From Arthrobacter sp. zg-Y844 (lineage in GTDB: Bacteria; Actinomycetota; Actinomycetes; Actinomycetales; Micrococcaceae): 64,000 nucleotides of DNA. Of the stretch, positions 1 to 8,501 are shown piece by piece (position 1 is the stretch's first letter; each line of letters starts with the position of its first letter). The notes beneath the pieces were generated by a model, which saw nothing but the letters and a program-made list of their open reading frames with translations, was not told the DNA's origin and searched no databases. The DNA lies in NCBI RefSeq assembly GCF_024385465.1, contig NZ_JANFLS010000005.1, positions 62,001-126,000 on the forward strand, in the 5' to 3' direction. The position numbers and the translations under genes were made by a program.

Positions 1-215
1 GTCAGTGGCTGAGTCCGCTGGTGGATCCACGCTGAAGCGCTTTAGCTGAAACATACCACTTACATTGAAGATGAACCGGCCGATAGTGATTTGTGGCGGA
101 CGTATTGGAATGCGGACGCCAAACCAAAGACTTTTGCCGCAGGTTGGGGCCTGAAATCAGACGTCTTATTCCACTTTAGAGACATTCAGTGCACCACCTA
201 GGAGGTGAGCAACGC

Positions 216-701
216 ATGGGTACCCAGAAACTCTCGGCCCTTCTTTGGGAAGAGCGCGAGTTGTTGGAACTTCTTGTGTTCAAGCTCGAAGAAGAACAAC
301 TGCTGCTCACCTCCGGAAAAACAAAATGGCTGACGCACGCCACGCGCGAGGTTGAACAAGTCCTCGAGCGCCTCCGCGGAGCCGATCTCGGCCGGGCTGT
401 TGCCGTTGCCGGACTCGCCGTCGAATGGGGCACCTCCGAAAACGCCACGCTGCGTGAGCTGGTAGCCGCAGCTCCTCCCGGTCCGTGGACGGAAATCTTC
501 AACGCACACCTGCAGGCCATGACCGAGCTGACCGTGAAGATCCGCGAACTGCGCGATATCAACGAACAGTTCCTGCGCACTGCGGCACGCTCGGCCCAGG
601 AAACGCTGGCGGGGCTAAGCCCGGAAGCGAATACCTACACGGCGTCCGGTACCTCGGCCGCCCCCACCTCAGCCGCCCGGCTGGTTGACCAGAGCATTTG
701 A
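216..701 (+). CDS. flgN: Flagellar chaperone FlgN
   Basis: Predicted 161-residue, mostly helical, charged protein with no signal peptide or membrane segment, as expected for a FlgN-type export chaperone that binds hook-junction proteins in the cytoplasm. The assignment rests on size, helical character and position directly upstream of flgK and flgL, its usual clients; the primary sequence of FlgN is poorly conserved. The ATG at 216 is chosen over an in-frame GTG at 189 because a near-perfect ribosome site, AGGAGGTGAG (200-209), ends 6 nt before it. The flgK start follows the stop by 19 nt, so the two are probably co-transcribed. The operon may begin upstream of the window. Confidence 0.78.
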   Translation: MGTQKLSALLWEERELLELLVFKLEEEQLLLTSGKTKWLTHATREVEQVLERLRGADLGRAVAVAGLAVEWGTSENATLRELVAAAPPGPWTEIFNAHLQAMTELTVKIRELRDINEQFLRTAARSAQETLAGLSPEANTYTASGTSAAPTSAARLVDQSI

Positions 702-720
702 CGTTAAGGACTCCTAGAGA

Positions 721-2121
721 ATGAGCACCTTCAGCGGCCTGAACACGGCGTACACCGGCCTCACCGCCGCCCGCAAGGGCCTTGACGTCGTCGGCCAGAA
801 CGTGGCCAACGCCAACGTGGCCGGCTACACGCGGCAGCGCCTGAATACTTCCGCAGCGCCCTCCCTCGCCCCGGCCGGCAGGTTCGCCGCCCCTACCGGG
901 GTAGGCCAGGGCGTATCGGTGGATTCCATTGCCCGGCTGGGCAGCCAGCAGCTGGACACCCGGGTACGCAGCACCGCCGCCGTCGCAGGCTATTCCGCCG
1001 TCCGCGCCAACGCGCTGATCGAGCTGGAGGACGGCTTCAACGAGCCGGGCAAGAACGGGCTCTCCACGGCGCTGCAGAACTTCTCCGCCGCTTGGGACGG
1101 CATTTCCCACAATCCCTCGGACAACACGGCCGCCGCCGTACTGCTCAGCGCGGCCAGTACCGCCGCAGGCCAGATCGCCAACGGCTACAACGCGGTCCGG
1201 GACCAGTGGAACAGCACCCGCAGCGGCCTCAATGACATGGTCACTGAGCTGAATTCCAGCGCAAAGCAGCTGGCCAGCCTTAACGGGGCCATCCGCTCCA
1301 CGCTTGCCTCCGGCGCGTCGGCGAACGAACTCGTTGACCAGCGCAACGCCCTGGCCACCACCATCGCAGCGCTTAGCGGCGCCACGGTGCGGGAATCCTC
1401 CGACGGCATGGTGGATGTCCTCATCGACGGCAATGCACTGGTGTCCGGCACGAATGCCCGTTCGCTCCAGGTCACCGGCGGAAAAACCATGGACGATGCG
1501 CAGGAACCCGTGGTGGGCTGGACCGACCGGCCCGGCTCGGCAGGCATTGGCAAGGGCGAAATTGCCGGCGCCACGTCGCTCCTCGCCTCGGCCGGCAACG
1601 GCGGCGTCTTCGCGCAGGCCGCAGCTTCCTACAACGAGGTTGCCGCCTCGCTGGCTTCCAGCGTCAACGAGCTGCACCGTCAAGGCGCAACCACAGCGGG
1701 TATCGCCGGCGGAGATTTCTTCAGCGTGGGCACCCCGGCCGCAACCACCCTGGCCACTGTGCCGACCGATGCCTCCGGCATTGCTTCCGGCCGGCCGGGC
1801 TCGGGAACACTCGACGGCGGCATCGCCGACCAGATTGCCCAGCTGGGTTCCAAGGCCGGGTCCGCGGACAAGGTCTGGAGCGCCTTCGTCACGGCCACCG
1901 CGTCGCAGAGCCGAGCCGAACTGCAGCAGGCAACGCTGGCCGACGTCGCGTCCTCCTCCGCACTGGATCTTCAGCTTTCCAACGCCTCGGTGGACCTGGA
2001 CGAAGAAAACGTGAACCTGCTGATGTACCAGCACGCCTACCAGGGTGCCTCCCGCGTCATGAGCGCCATTGACGAAATGCTTGACACCCTCATTAACCGC
2101 ACCGGAATTGTTGGAAGGTAA
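721..2121 (+). CDS. flgK: Flagellar hook-associated protein 1 (FlgK)
   Basis: A 466-residue hook-filament junction protein, exported through the flagellar type III apparatus and assembled at the distal end of the hook. The N-terminus carries the rod/hook family motif NVANANVAGYTRQR (residues about 29-42). The C-terminus (LDEENVNLLMYQHAY, then IDEMLDTLIN) is the amphipathic helix that pairs with the N-terminal helix in axial proteins. The middle is Ala/Ser/Gly rich, as usual for the variable domains. AAGGA precedes the ATG at 721. It lies between flgN and flgL and is transcribed with them. Confidence 0.95.
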   Translation: MSTFSGLNTAYTGLTAARKGLDVVGQNVANANVAGYTRQRLNTSAAPSLAPAGRFAAPTGVGQGVSVDSIARLGSQQLDTRVRSTAAVAGYSAVRANALIELEDGFNEPGKNGLSTALQNFSAAWDGISHNPSDNTAAAVLLSAASTAAGQIANGYNAVRDQWNSTRSGLNDMVTELNSSAKQLASLNGAIRSTLASGASANELVDQRNALATTIAALSGATVRESSDGMVDVLIDGNALVSGTNARSLQVTGGKTMDDAQEPVVGWTDRPGSAGIGKGEIAGATSLLASAGNGGVFAQAAASYNEVAASLASSVNELHRQGATTAGIAGGDFFSVGTPAATTLATVPTDASGIASGRPGSGTLDGGIADQIAQLGSKAGSADKVWSAFVTATASQSRAELQQATLADVASSSALDLQLSNASVDLDEENVNLLMYQHAYQGASRVMSAIDEMLDTLINRTGIVGR

Positions 2122-2124
2122 CCC

Positions 2125-3012
2125 GTGATCAGCCGCACCACGAACCAGACCATGGCCCGTACGGCCCAGCAGAACCTGCAGGCCAGCATGTCCCGGATGG
2201 CCAAACTGCAGGAGCAGGTCGCCTCCTCCGCTGCCATTGCCCGCCCGTCCGACGATCCCACGGGGACCGCCAATGCACTGAAGGTACGGTCGGAAATCCG
2301 GGCCAACGTGCAGTACACGTCCAACGTGAGCGACGCAGAGGGCTGGCTTACCGTCACCGACAATGCGCTGACCAATACCACTGACATCCTGCGCCGGGTC
2401 AAGGACCTCACGCTGAACGCTGCCAACGGCACGCTTTCGCCGACCGACCGCAAGGCCATCGCCACGGAACTCTCCGGCCTGAAGACGGATCTGCTGCGCG
2501 AGGCCAACACCACCCACCTTGGCCGCACGGTCTTCGCGGGCACCTCGGACACCGGCAAGGCGTTCACCGAAACGGACGGCGCCTACACCTACAGCGGCAG
2601 CGGAACCCCCACCACCCGCCGACTGGACAGCAGTACCCAGATGCGCGTGGACACCGACGGTGAGGCCGTTTTCGGCAAGGGAGACAACTCGGTCTTTCGG
2701 ATGATGGACAACCTCGTGGCGGACCTGGAAGCGAACAACGACGTCAGCGGCTACCTGACGAAGGTTGACGCGGCGGCCGACACCGTCCTCATGGAACATT
2801 CCGCGCTCGGCGTCCGGCATGCAGCCACACTCAATGCCAAGGACAACCTGGCCGAGAAGTCCATCAGTCTGGAAACCCGCCGCTCGGGGATCGAAGACCT
2901 GGACACGGCGAAGGTCATTCTGGACATGAAGCTGCAGGAAGTCGCCTATCAGTCGGCCCTCGCTGTGACGGCCAAGGCACTTCAGCCGACGCTCATGGAC
3001 TTCCTGCGATGA
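2125..3012 (+). CDS. flgL: Flagellar hook-associated protein 3 (FlgL)
   Basis: A 295-residue flagellin-like junction protein that sits between FlgK and the filament. The N-terminal flagellin-type helix (ISRTTNQTMARTAQQNLQ) includes the SDDPTGTANAL segment typical of flagellin/FlgL, and the C-terminal helix (DTAKVILDMKLQEVAYQSAL) completes the D0/D1 coiled coil. It starts with GTG at 2125, 3 nt after the flgK stop, and its stop overlaps the fliW start, so translation is probably coupled along the operon. No signal peptide, as expected for type III export. Confidence 0.94.
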   Translation: MISRTTNQTMARTAQQNLQASMSRMAKLQEQVASSAAIARPSDDPTGTANALKVRSEIRANVQYTSNVSDAEGWLTVTDNALTNTTDILRRVKDLTLNAANGTLSPTDRKAIATELSGLKTDLLREANTTHLGRTVFAGTSDTGKAFTETDGAYTYSGSGTPTTRRLDSSTQMRVDTDGEAVFGKGDNSVFRMMDNLVADLEANNDVSGYLTKVDAAADTVLMEHSALGVRHAATLNAKDNLAEKSISLETRRSGIEDLDTAKVILDMKLQEVAYQSALAVTAKALQPTLMDFLR

Positions 3013-3401
3013 GCACCGGCCTGACGTTCCTGACTCCTCCTCCGGGGCTGGCTCCGGAGGTGCACTTCGACCTCGAAGAGATCGACGGCGCCGCCGGCCT
3101 GTTCGCCATGACCGCGGCCGGAAGCGCCGACGGCGGCAGCAGGCGCCTCTACGTGCTGGACGCCTCCGTCTATCTTCCGGACTACCACCCGGAAATCACC
3201 GACGAACAGCGTTATCAGCTGGAACTGGAGACTCCCGAGGACGCCGCCGTGCTGGTGGTGGCCAATCCGACGGTCGGCGGGACCACCGTGAACCTGCTGG
3301 CGCCGATCGTGGTCAATCTGTCCACGGGCAGCTGCGCCCAGGTGATCCTTGAGGGCCAGGACTGGCCGGTCCGTGCTCCCCTGGAGCCGGTGGCCGCATA
3401 G
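3009..3401 (+). CDS. fliW: Flagellar assembly factor FliW
   Basis: A 130-residue FliW-family protein. The family binds flagellin and antagonises the RNA-binding regulator CsrA, coupling flagellin translation to filament export. Recognised from the N-terminal LTFLTPPPGLAPEVHFDLEE strand region and the ETPEDAAVLVVANPT segment followed by the NLLAPIVVN strand, which are characteristic of the family. The ATG overlaps the flgL stop (ATGA at 3009-3012). A csrA gene often follows fliW, but here a strong palindromic terminator follows immediately and no csrA is seen in the window. Confidence 0.9.
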   Translation: MSTGLTFLTPPPGLAPEVHFDLEEIDGAAGLFAMTAAGSADGGSRRLYVLDASVYLPDYHPEITDEQRYQLELETPEDAAVLVVANPTVGGTTVNLLAPIVVNLSTGSCAQVILEGQDWPVRAPLEPVAA

Positions 3402-3413
3402 GTTTCCAACACA

Positions 3414-3447
3414 AAAAGGCGCACGTTCCGCGGAACGTGCGCCTTTT
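3414..3447. terminator. Bidirectional terminator between fliW and an aldo/keto reductase gene
   Basis: A perfect 17+17 palindrome with AAAAGGCGC on the left and GCGCCTTTT on the right, arms 3414-3430 and 3431-3447. It gives a GC-rich stem flanked by A- and T-runs on both strands, so it can stop the flagellar operon and the convergent reductase gene. Confidence 0.9.
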
Positions 3448-3465
3448 GTACTTAAGCCGGAAGGC

Positions 3466-4302
3466 TTATGCGAAGTCGGCCGTGGCCGGATCCGCGCCGT
3501 AGCGGGTGCCGTTGTCGAGCGCGTTGATCGCCTCGATGTCTTCGTCACTCAGCGTGAGGTTCAGGGCTTCCCAGTTTTCCCGGATACGGGATTCCGTGAC
3601 GGACTTGGGGATCACAATGCTGCCCAGGGCCAGGTGCCAGGCAATGACGACCTGGGCCGGGGTGGCGCCGTCGTACTTCGCGGCGATCTCAACGAGCTTG
3701 GGATCCTCGAGCAGGCCCTTGCCGGAGCCCAGCGGGGACCAGGACTCGTGCAGGATATTGTGCTCGGCCTCGAAGGCACGCAGGTCCGCCTGGTTCAGGT
3801 ACGGGTGGGTTTCCACCTGGTTCAGGACCGGGACAACGCCGGTGGCGTCGATGATTTCCTGCAGGGCTTCCTTGGTGAAGTTGCAGACGCCGATGGACTT
3901 CACGCGGCCCTGCTTCTGCAGCTCGACCAGCGCCTTCCAGGTGTCCACGTACTTGTTCTGCTTCGGCTGCAGCCAGTGGATCAGGTACAGGTCGAGGGTT
4001 TCCAGGCCGAGGCGCTCCATGGAGGCGTCGAAGGCCTTAAGGGTTTCTTCGTAGCCCTGGTCCGCGTTCCACACCTTCGTGGTGATGAACATGTCCTCGC
4101 GGGGGACGGAGGTGGCGGCGATGGCGCGGCCGACGCCGGCTTCGTTGCCGTAGATCTTGGCCGTGTCGATGTGGCGGTAGCCAACCTCGAATGCCTGTCC
4201 CACTACCTTTTCGGCAACTTCGTCCTCAACCTGCCACACGCCGTAGCCGAGCTGGGGGATGGTGTTGCCGTCATTGAAAGTCAGTACCGGTGATGTAGTC
4301 AT
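3466..4302 (-). CDS. Aldo/keto reductase (2,5-diketogluconate reductase type)
   Basis: A 278-residue cytosolic NADPH-dependent aldo/keto reductase with a TIM-barrel fold. The catalytic tetrad is visible: Asp and Tyr in HIDTAKIYGNE (about residues 46-56), Lys in ITTKVWN (about 75-81) and His in LYLIHW (about 106-111). The NADPH 2'-phosphate region IPKSVTESRIRENWE lies near residues 229-243. Length and motifs match the small AKR5-type subgroup acting on diketogluconate, methylglyoxal or other aldehydes; the substrate cannot be told from sequence. The start at 4302 has a GGATGAGGAG-like ribosome site. A monocistronic gene ending at the palindromic terminator shared with fliW. Confidence 0.9.
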   Translation of the reverse strand: MTTSPVLTFNDGNTIPQLGYGVWQVEDEVAEKVVGQAFEVGYRHIDTAKIYGNEAGVGRAIAATSVPREDMFITTKVWNADQGYEETLKAFDASMERLGLETLDLYLIHWLQPKQNKYVDTWKALVELQKQGRVKSIGVCNFTKEALQEIIDATGVVPVLNQVETHPYLNQADLRAFEAEHNILHESWSPLGSGKGLLEDPKLVEIAAKYDGATPAQVVIAWHLALGSIVIPKSVTESRIRENWEALNLTLSDEDIEAINALDNGTRYGADPATADFA

Positions 4303-4430
4303 CTCCTCATCCTTGCCCTGATGCCGGGCAGGACAAAGCGGATAAGCTCACCGCGAAAACCCCACGTAACGTATTCCCGGATTTCCAGGTTTCTTTTGCG
4401 GTATTACCGGTATTTTCAGGAAACCGCTTC

Positions 4431-4907
4431 CTACTTCCGCGAAATCCCGGTTTCCTGCGCGCTGAGCAGCGCGCGTTCGGCTTCAACCACGTCCTCCTGG
4501 ACGAGTTCCGCCCGCCGCCGCACATTGTCCAGGCCGGCGGACGCGATCCCCCAGCGCTCCCCTTCGAGCCGCGACATGGCGGCGGCTTCGGCGGCGGCAG
4601 CGAGGGAATTGCCGCTGCGGGACAGTGCCCGGTGCACTGCGGTCAACGCTCCGGGTATGTTCTGTCCGGTACTGGGCAGCTGCAGCTGGGCAGAGGCGCA
4701 CACCTCCCGGACGCGCGGAAGCAGCCCGGCGAGCTCATTGGCCACGGTCACCAGCTCGTTGTAGATGGCGTCATCCTGCACGCCCTCGAGCATCTGGTAA
4801 TAGCGGTCCAGGCCCCGCGTAAAGCGGTCGTGCGCACGGCGCCAGACACCCTTGCCGAGCTCCGCGTCGTCTTTCCGCCCCTGCCGGGCGGCTGCAAAAA
4901 GTACCAT
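4431..4907 (-). CDS. Helical protein of unknown function, co-translated with bpa
   Basis: A 158-residue protein I cannot assign to a family. It is predicted almost wholly alpha-helical, with charged amphipathic segments near residues 18-60 and 100-150 (GLDNVRRRAELVQEDVVEAE is coiled-coil-like), no signal peptide and no membrane segment. The ATG at 4907 follows the bpa stop by 7 nt, and its ribosome site (AGGA) overlaps the bpa TAG, which suggests translational coupling. The longer open frame starting at 5153 is rejected because it would run deep into bpa. The context suggests a role with the proteasome activator, for example as partner, adaptor or substrate; that is inference only. Confidence 0.75.
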   Translation of the reverse strand: MVLFAAARQGRKDDAELGKGVWRRAHDRFTRGLDRYYQMLEGVQDDAIYNELVTVANELAGLLPRVREVCASAQLQLPSTGQNIPGALTAVHRALSRSGNSLAAAAEAAAMSRLEGERWGIASAGLDNVRRRAELVQEDVVEAERALLSAQETGISRK

Positions 4908-4914
4908 CAACGTC

Positions 4915-5586
4915 CTACAAGTACTGGCCGGGGCCCGATTGTGGTTCCTGCCGCGGACTGCCCGTCCCCTGGGAAGCGCGGTGAGGTTCCCCATCGTCTC
5001 CGATAACAACACCCGGCGCCAGTATGGTTCCGGGCGGCAGCTGGCGCAGCTGCAGGCGCCCGGCCGCGTGGCTGGCGGTCTGCTGCGCGGCAATGGCCGT
5101 CTGGATGCCGCGGAACAACCCTTCCAGCCATCCCACCATCTGGGCCTGCGCAATCCTCAGCTCGGCGTCGGTAGGGGTGGAATCGTCCGTGAACGGCAGG
5201 TTGATCCGGTGCAGCTCGTTCACGAGTTCCGGGGCCAGCCCGTCCTCGAGTTCCTTCAGGGACCGGGAGTGGATCTCCGCCAGCCGGTTGCGTGCCGCAT
5301 CGTCCAGCGGTGCGTTGCGGACTTCCTCCAGCAGCTGCTTGATCATGGTGCCGATCCGCATGACCTTTGCCGGCTCATCCACCAGTTCGTTGAGCTTCGC
5401 CGGTCCGGCCTTGCCTTTACCGTGCCCGGGCGCTTCCCGGCTGTCCCCGGCGTGGTTCACCGCTCCGGCGTCACCGGCGGGCGCAACGGCGCGGGCCGTG
5501 CCATCGTCCGCCGGTGTCTGTTCTGACTTCTGCCCAGTCCCCGGAGCCGCCTCGCGGCGCTCGGAGGATCCGTTCTGTTCAGTCAT
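4915..5586 (-). CDS. bpa: Bacterial proteasome activator Bpa/PafE
   Basis: A 223-residue protein with a central four-helix core (about residues 60-160: KLNELVDEPAKVMRIGTMIK, NRLAEIHSRSLKELEDGL, VGWLEGLFRGIQTAIAAQQ). The C-terminus is flexible and ends exactly in GQYL. In mycobacteria, Bpa (PafE) forms a ring that docks on the 20S proteasome through this C-terminal GQYL motif and opens the gate without ATP for degradation of unfolded proteins. The first 55 residues are acidic, Gly/Ala rich and low complexity. The start at 5586 (MTEQNGSS) is preferred to a longer frame beginning at 5751, which would enter the terminator of ybdD. The downstream gene is coupled by a 7-nt gap. Confidence 0.9.
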   Translation of the reverse strand: MTEQNGSSERREAAPGTGQKSEQTPADDGTARAVAPAGDAGAVNHAGDSREAPGHGKGKAGPAKLNELVDEPAKVMRIGTMIKQLLEEVRNAPLDDAARNRLAEIHSRSLKELEDGLAPELVNELHRINLPFTDDSTPTDAELRIAQAQMVGWLEGLFRGIQTAIAAQQTASHAAGRLQLRQLPPGTILAPGVVIGDDGEPHRASQGTGSPRQEPQSGPGQYL

Positions 5587-5724
5587 GGCATTAATGCTCT
5601 CACGGTTGGCGGCGGTTGCCCCGCGGGCGGGCGGTTTTCCGGTATCGTCCTCCCGTTTTGGCGTTTTCTCCGGTTCGACAGGCCGGGCCCAGGCGTCCCA
5701 AGGGGGAAGCAACAAAGCGAAACA

Positions 5725-5773
5725 ACGACGGCGGCACCGCAGCTGAGGCAATCAGCTGCGGTGCCGCCGTCGT
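5725..5773 (-). terminator. Terminator of the cstA-ybdD operon
   Basis: A perfect 22-bp inverted repeat, arms 5725-5746 and 5752-5773, with the 5-nt loop GGCAA. The outer stem is ACGACGGCGGCACC, followed on the minus strand by a T-rich stretch. It belongs to a family of four related hairpins in this window that share the ACGACGGCGG/CCGCCGTCGT stem. Confidence 0.85.
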
Positions 5774-5798
5774 CCTTATTGCCGGATCGCCCGCCTTG

Positions 5799-5999
5799 CT
5801 AGCAGCAGCGGCCCTCCGGGTTGGCGTCCTGCCGGTCCATCTTGTCCCGCCAGAACTCGCGTTCGCTCATCAGCGGCGAGGTGCAGCCGGACGAGGCATG
5901 GAAGTCCGTGTACTTGCGGTAGGCGTCCTCCCCCATCACGTCACGGAAGAACCGGACGAACCCGGTGACCCCTTGGCGGACGGCGACGGCGGCACTCAT
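5799..5999 (-). CDS. ybdD: YbdD/YjiX family small protein (DUF466)
   Basis: A 66-residue soluble protein of the YbdD/YjiX family, recognised from the DAYRKYTDFH segment and the C-terminal LMSEREFWRDKMDRQD. In many bacteria these small proteins are encoded directly after CstA or BtsT carriers and are thought to support transport. Here the ATG overlaps the cstA stop by 4 nt (ATGA), so the two are translationally coupled. Cys residues near the end (GCTSP and the terminal GRCC) are present. Confidence 0.92.
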   Translation of the reverse strand: MSAAVAVRQGVTGFVRFFRDVMGEDAYRKYTDFHASSGCTSPLMSEREFWRDKMDRQDANPEGRCC

Positions 6000-8290
6000 G
6001 TGTGCGCCGCCCTCTTTGCGGGCCGGTCAGCCTCCGGCAGCGACTCCCACTGGGCCAGGATCTCCTTTTCAGCGGGCGTCGCCAGGAAACCGGCCGGTGC
6101 GAAGGTGCGGGACGGAACGGCCGGATCCTCGGCGCTCGGGGCGCCGCCCGAACGGAAGGACCGGATGCTGGCAATGATGGCCGTGATGATGACAATGATC
6201 GCCAGGGTCACGAACACCACCGAGAGCGTGGTCTGGATGAGCGTGTTGCGCACCACCGCTTCCATGGCCTCCACGGTCTTGGCCGTGCCGAAGCTGGTTT
6301 TCCCGTCGGCCAGTGCCTGCTGGAAGGCCTCGTGGTTGGCCCAGTAACCGACGCTCGGCACCGGCGAGAAGATCTTGTAGAACGACGCCGTGATGGTCAC
6401 CACTGCGGCGAACGCCAGGGGAAGTGCCACGATCCAGAGCCACTTGAATGCGTTCTTCTTGGCAATGATCGCCATGCAGATGGCCAGCGCAATGGCGGCC
6501 AGCAGCTGGTTGGCGATGCCGAAGAGCGGGAACAGCGTATTGATGCCGCCCAATGGGTCCGTGACCCCCATGATCAGGATCGACCCCCAGCCGGCGACCA
6601 TGATTGCCGTACATATCCAGGCTCCGGGACGCCAGGACATGTCCTTGAACTTCGGGGCCACGTTGCCGATGGTGTCCTGCAGCATGAACCGCGCCACCCG
6701 GGTGCCGGCGTCGACCGCGGTGAGGATGAACAGGGCCTCGAACATGATCGCGAAGTGGTACCAGAACGCCATCATGCCGGGTCCGCCGATCAGGCTCTGC
6801 ATGATCGTGGCCAGGCCGACGGCGAGGGTGGGCGCGCCGCCGGTGCGCGACACAATGGATTCCTCGCCCACGTTGGATGCCAGCGACGAGAGCATGTCCG
6901 GAGTGAGGTTCACACCGGCCAGGCCCAGGCCGTTCACGAAGGCGACCGCGCCTTCCACCGTTCCGCCGGTGGCGCCGGCGGACGAGTTCATGGCGAAGTA
7001 GATGCCCCGGTCAATGGAGATGGCAGCCACCAGCGCCATGATGGCCACGAAGGACTCCATCAGCATGCCGCCGTAGCCGATGAAGCGGGTCTGGCGTTCC
7101 TTCTCCAGCATCTTCGGGGTGGTGCCGGAGGAAATCAGGGCATGGAAGCCGGACAAGGCGCCGCAGGCGATGGTGACGAAGAGGAACGGGAAGAGCGGTC
7201 CGGCGACCACCGGTCCATCGTCCCGGCTGGCAAACTCGCTGACCGCCGGAACGCTGATCTCCGGGCGGACAATGATGATGGCCACGGCCAGCATCACGAT
7301 GGTTCCCACCTTCATGAAGGTGGAGAGGTAGTCTCGCGGGGCCAGCAGCAGCCAGACCGGCAGGACGGCGGCAATAAAGCCGTAGATGATGATGCCCCAC
7401 GCAATGGTGGTCGGCTCCAGGGTCAGGGCGTCGCCCAGCGGTGTCCCGGCAACCCAGCCGCCGGCAATGATGGCGGCGAGCAGGAGGACGAAGCCGATGA
7501 TGGAGACCTCGGTGACCTTGCCGGGACGCAGGTAGCGCAGGTACACGCCCATAAACAGGGCGATGGGGATGGTCATGCTCACGGAGAAGACACCCCACGG
7601 GCTTTCGGCGAGGGCGTTCACCACCACCAGGGCAAGGATGGCCACGATGATGATCATGATGACCAGGGTCGCGATCAGGGCGGCGGTGCCGCCGATAAGT
7701 CCGAGTTCATCCCGCGCCATCTGGCCCAGGGAGCGCCCGCCGCGGCGCATGGAGAAGAACATCACCAGGTAGTCCTGGACGGCACCGGCCAGCACCACGC
7801 CCACGATGATCCAGATGGTGCCGGGCAGGTAGCCCATCTGCGCGGCCAGGACCGGTCCGACGAGCGGTCCGGCGCCGGCGATGGCGGCGAAGTGGTGGCC
7901 GTAGAGGACCCGGCGGTCCGTGGCGGCGTAGTCCTTGCCGTCCGCCTTGTATTCGGCGGGGGTGGCGCGGCGGTCATTGGGCTTCAGCAGCTTCGCTTCG
8001 ATGAGCTTTGAATAGAAGCGGTAGCCGATGAGGTAGGTACACACGGCGGCGAACACGAACCAGATGGCGTTCACGGTTTCGCCGCGGACTACGGCGAGCA
8101 TGGTCCAGCTGAAACCGCCCAGCAGGGCAATGCCGGCCCAAACGGCGATCTTCGCGGGCGTCCAGCGGCGGTCCTCCGCCTCGAGGACTTCCGGGTCCAC
8201 GGCCACCGGCGGCAGTGCCGGGTCCTGTTCCAGGACGTCGCCGTCCAGTGGTTGCCGGTTGTCGGCCCGGCGCCGTTGGTTCTCGCTCAT
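5996..8290 (-). CDS. cstA: Carbon starvation protein A, pyruvate/peptide carrier
   Basis: A 764-residue polytopic membrane protein with about 16-18 hydrophobic segments, matching the CstA/BtsT family in length. Recognisable segments are GYRFYSKLIEAK, HFAAIAGAGPLVGPVLAAQM (about residues 144-163), FSGFHALISSGTTPKML-type sequence near 395-410, and the VDAGTRVARFMLQD region near 530. E. coli CstA and BtsT move pyruvate, and CstA is also linked to peptide use during carbon starvation. The N-terminal 40 residues are hydrophilic. AAGGGATC precedes the ATG at 8290, and a 14-bp tandem repeat lies just upstream. Operon with ybdD. Confidence 0.95.
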   Translation of the reverse strand: MSENQRRRADNRQPLDGDVLEQDPALPPVAVDPEVLEAEDRRWTPAKIAVWAGIALLGGFSWTMLAVVRGETVNAIWFVFAAVCTYLIGYRFYSKLIEAKLLKPNDRRATPAEYKADGKDYAATDRRVLYGHHFAAIAGAGPLVGPVLAAQMGYLPGTIWIIVGVVLAGAVQDYLVMFFSMRRGGRSLGQMARDELGLIGGTAALIATLVIMIIIVAILALVVVNALAESPWGVFSVSMTIPIALFMGVYLRYLRPGKVTEVSIIGFVLLLAAIIAGGWVAGTPLGDALTLEPTTIAWGIIIYGFIAAVLPVWLLLAPRDYLSTFMKVGTIVMLAVAIIIVRPEISVPAVSEFASRDDGPVVAGPLFPFLFVTIACGALSGFHALISSGTTPKMLEKERQTRFIGYGGMLMESFVAIMALVAAISIDRGIYFAMNSSAGATGGTVEGAVAFVNGLGLAGVNLTPDMLSSLASNVGEESIVSRTGGAPTLAVGLATIMQSLIGGPGMMAFWYHFAIMFEALFILTAVDAGTRVARFMLQDTIGNVAPKFKDMSWRPGAWICTAIMVAGWGSILIMGVTDPLGGINTLFPLFGIANQLLAAIALAICMAIIAKKNAFKWLWIVALPLAFAAVVTITASFYKIFSPVPSVGYWANHEAFQQALADGKTSFGTAKTVEAMEAVVRNTLIQTTLSVVFVTLAIIVIITAIIASIRSFRSGGAPSAEDPAVPSRTFAPAGFLATPAEKEILAQWESLPEADRPAKRAAHT

Positions 8291-8301
8291 GATGATCCCT
8301 T

Positions 8302-8337
8302 TTGTCTGCGGTGGCTTGTCTGCGGTGGCTTGTCTGC
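8302..8337. repeat. 14-bp tandem repeat in the cstA 5' region
   Basis: Two exact copies of TTGTCTGCGGTGGC (8302-8315, 8316-8329) and a partial third copy, TTGTCTGC (8330-8337). They lie 12-47 nt upstream of the cstA start codon on the coding strand, so in the leader or promoter. Function unknown. Confidence 0.85.
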
Positions 8338-8422
8338 ATTGACATACGTACCGAACGGGGGCAGGGAGTGGCCCTGCACCTTGAGATTACCAGCGCGTGA
8401 GGCGGCGGTCACAGACATACGT

Positions 8423-8454
8423 GACGGCGGCCGCACAGGTGCGCGGCCGCCGTC
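8423..8454 (-). terminator. Hairpin downstream of the quinone oxidoreductase gene
   Basis: A 12-bp perfect stem GACGGCGGCCGC (8423-8434) with GCGGCCGCCGTC (8443-8454) and an 8-nt loop. It has no clear U-tract, so it is terminator-like rather than canonical. It is a variant of the ACGACGGCGG hairpin found elsewhere in the window. Confidence 0.6.
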
Positions 8455-8501
8455 GTCGTCGGGATTCCGCCGGGCGGGATGCCGCCCGGCGGGGTGCTTG
8501 C

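Noticed and set aside
559-2820. 753-codon antisense open frame across flgK-flgL
   Set aside because: Gly/Val/Arg-rich translation typical of the complement of a high-GC gene; it covers two well supported flagellar genes and has no family signature.
6002-8011. 669-codon open frame opposite cstA
   Set aside because: Asp/His/Gly-rich shadow of the membrane-helix codons of cstA; no domain seen.
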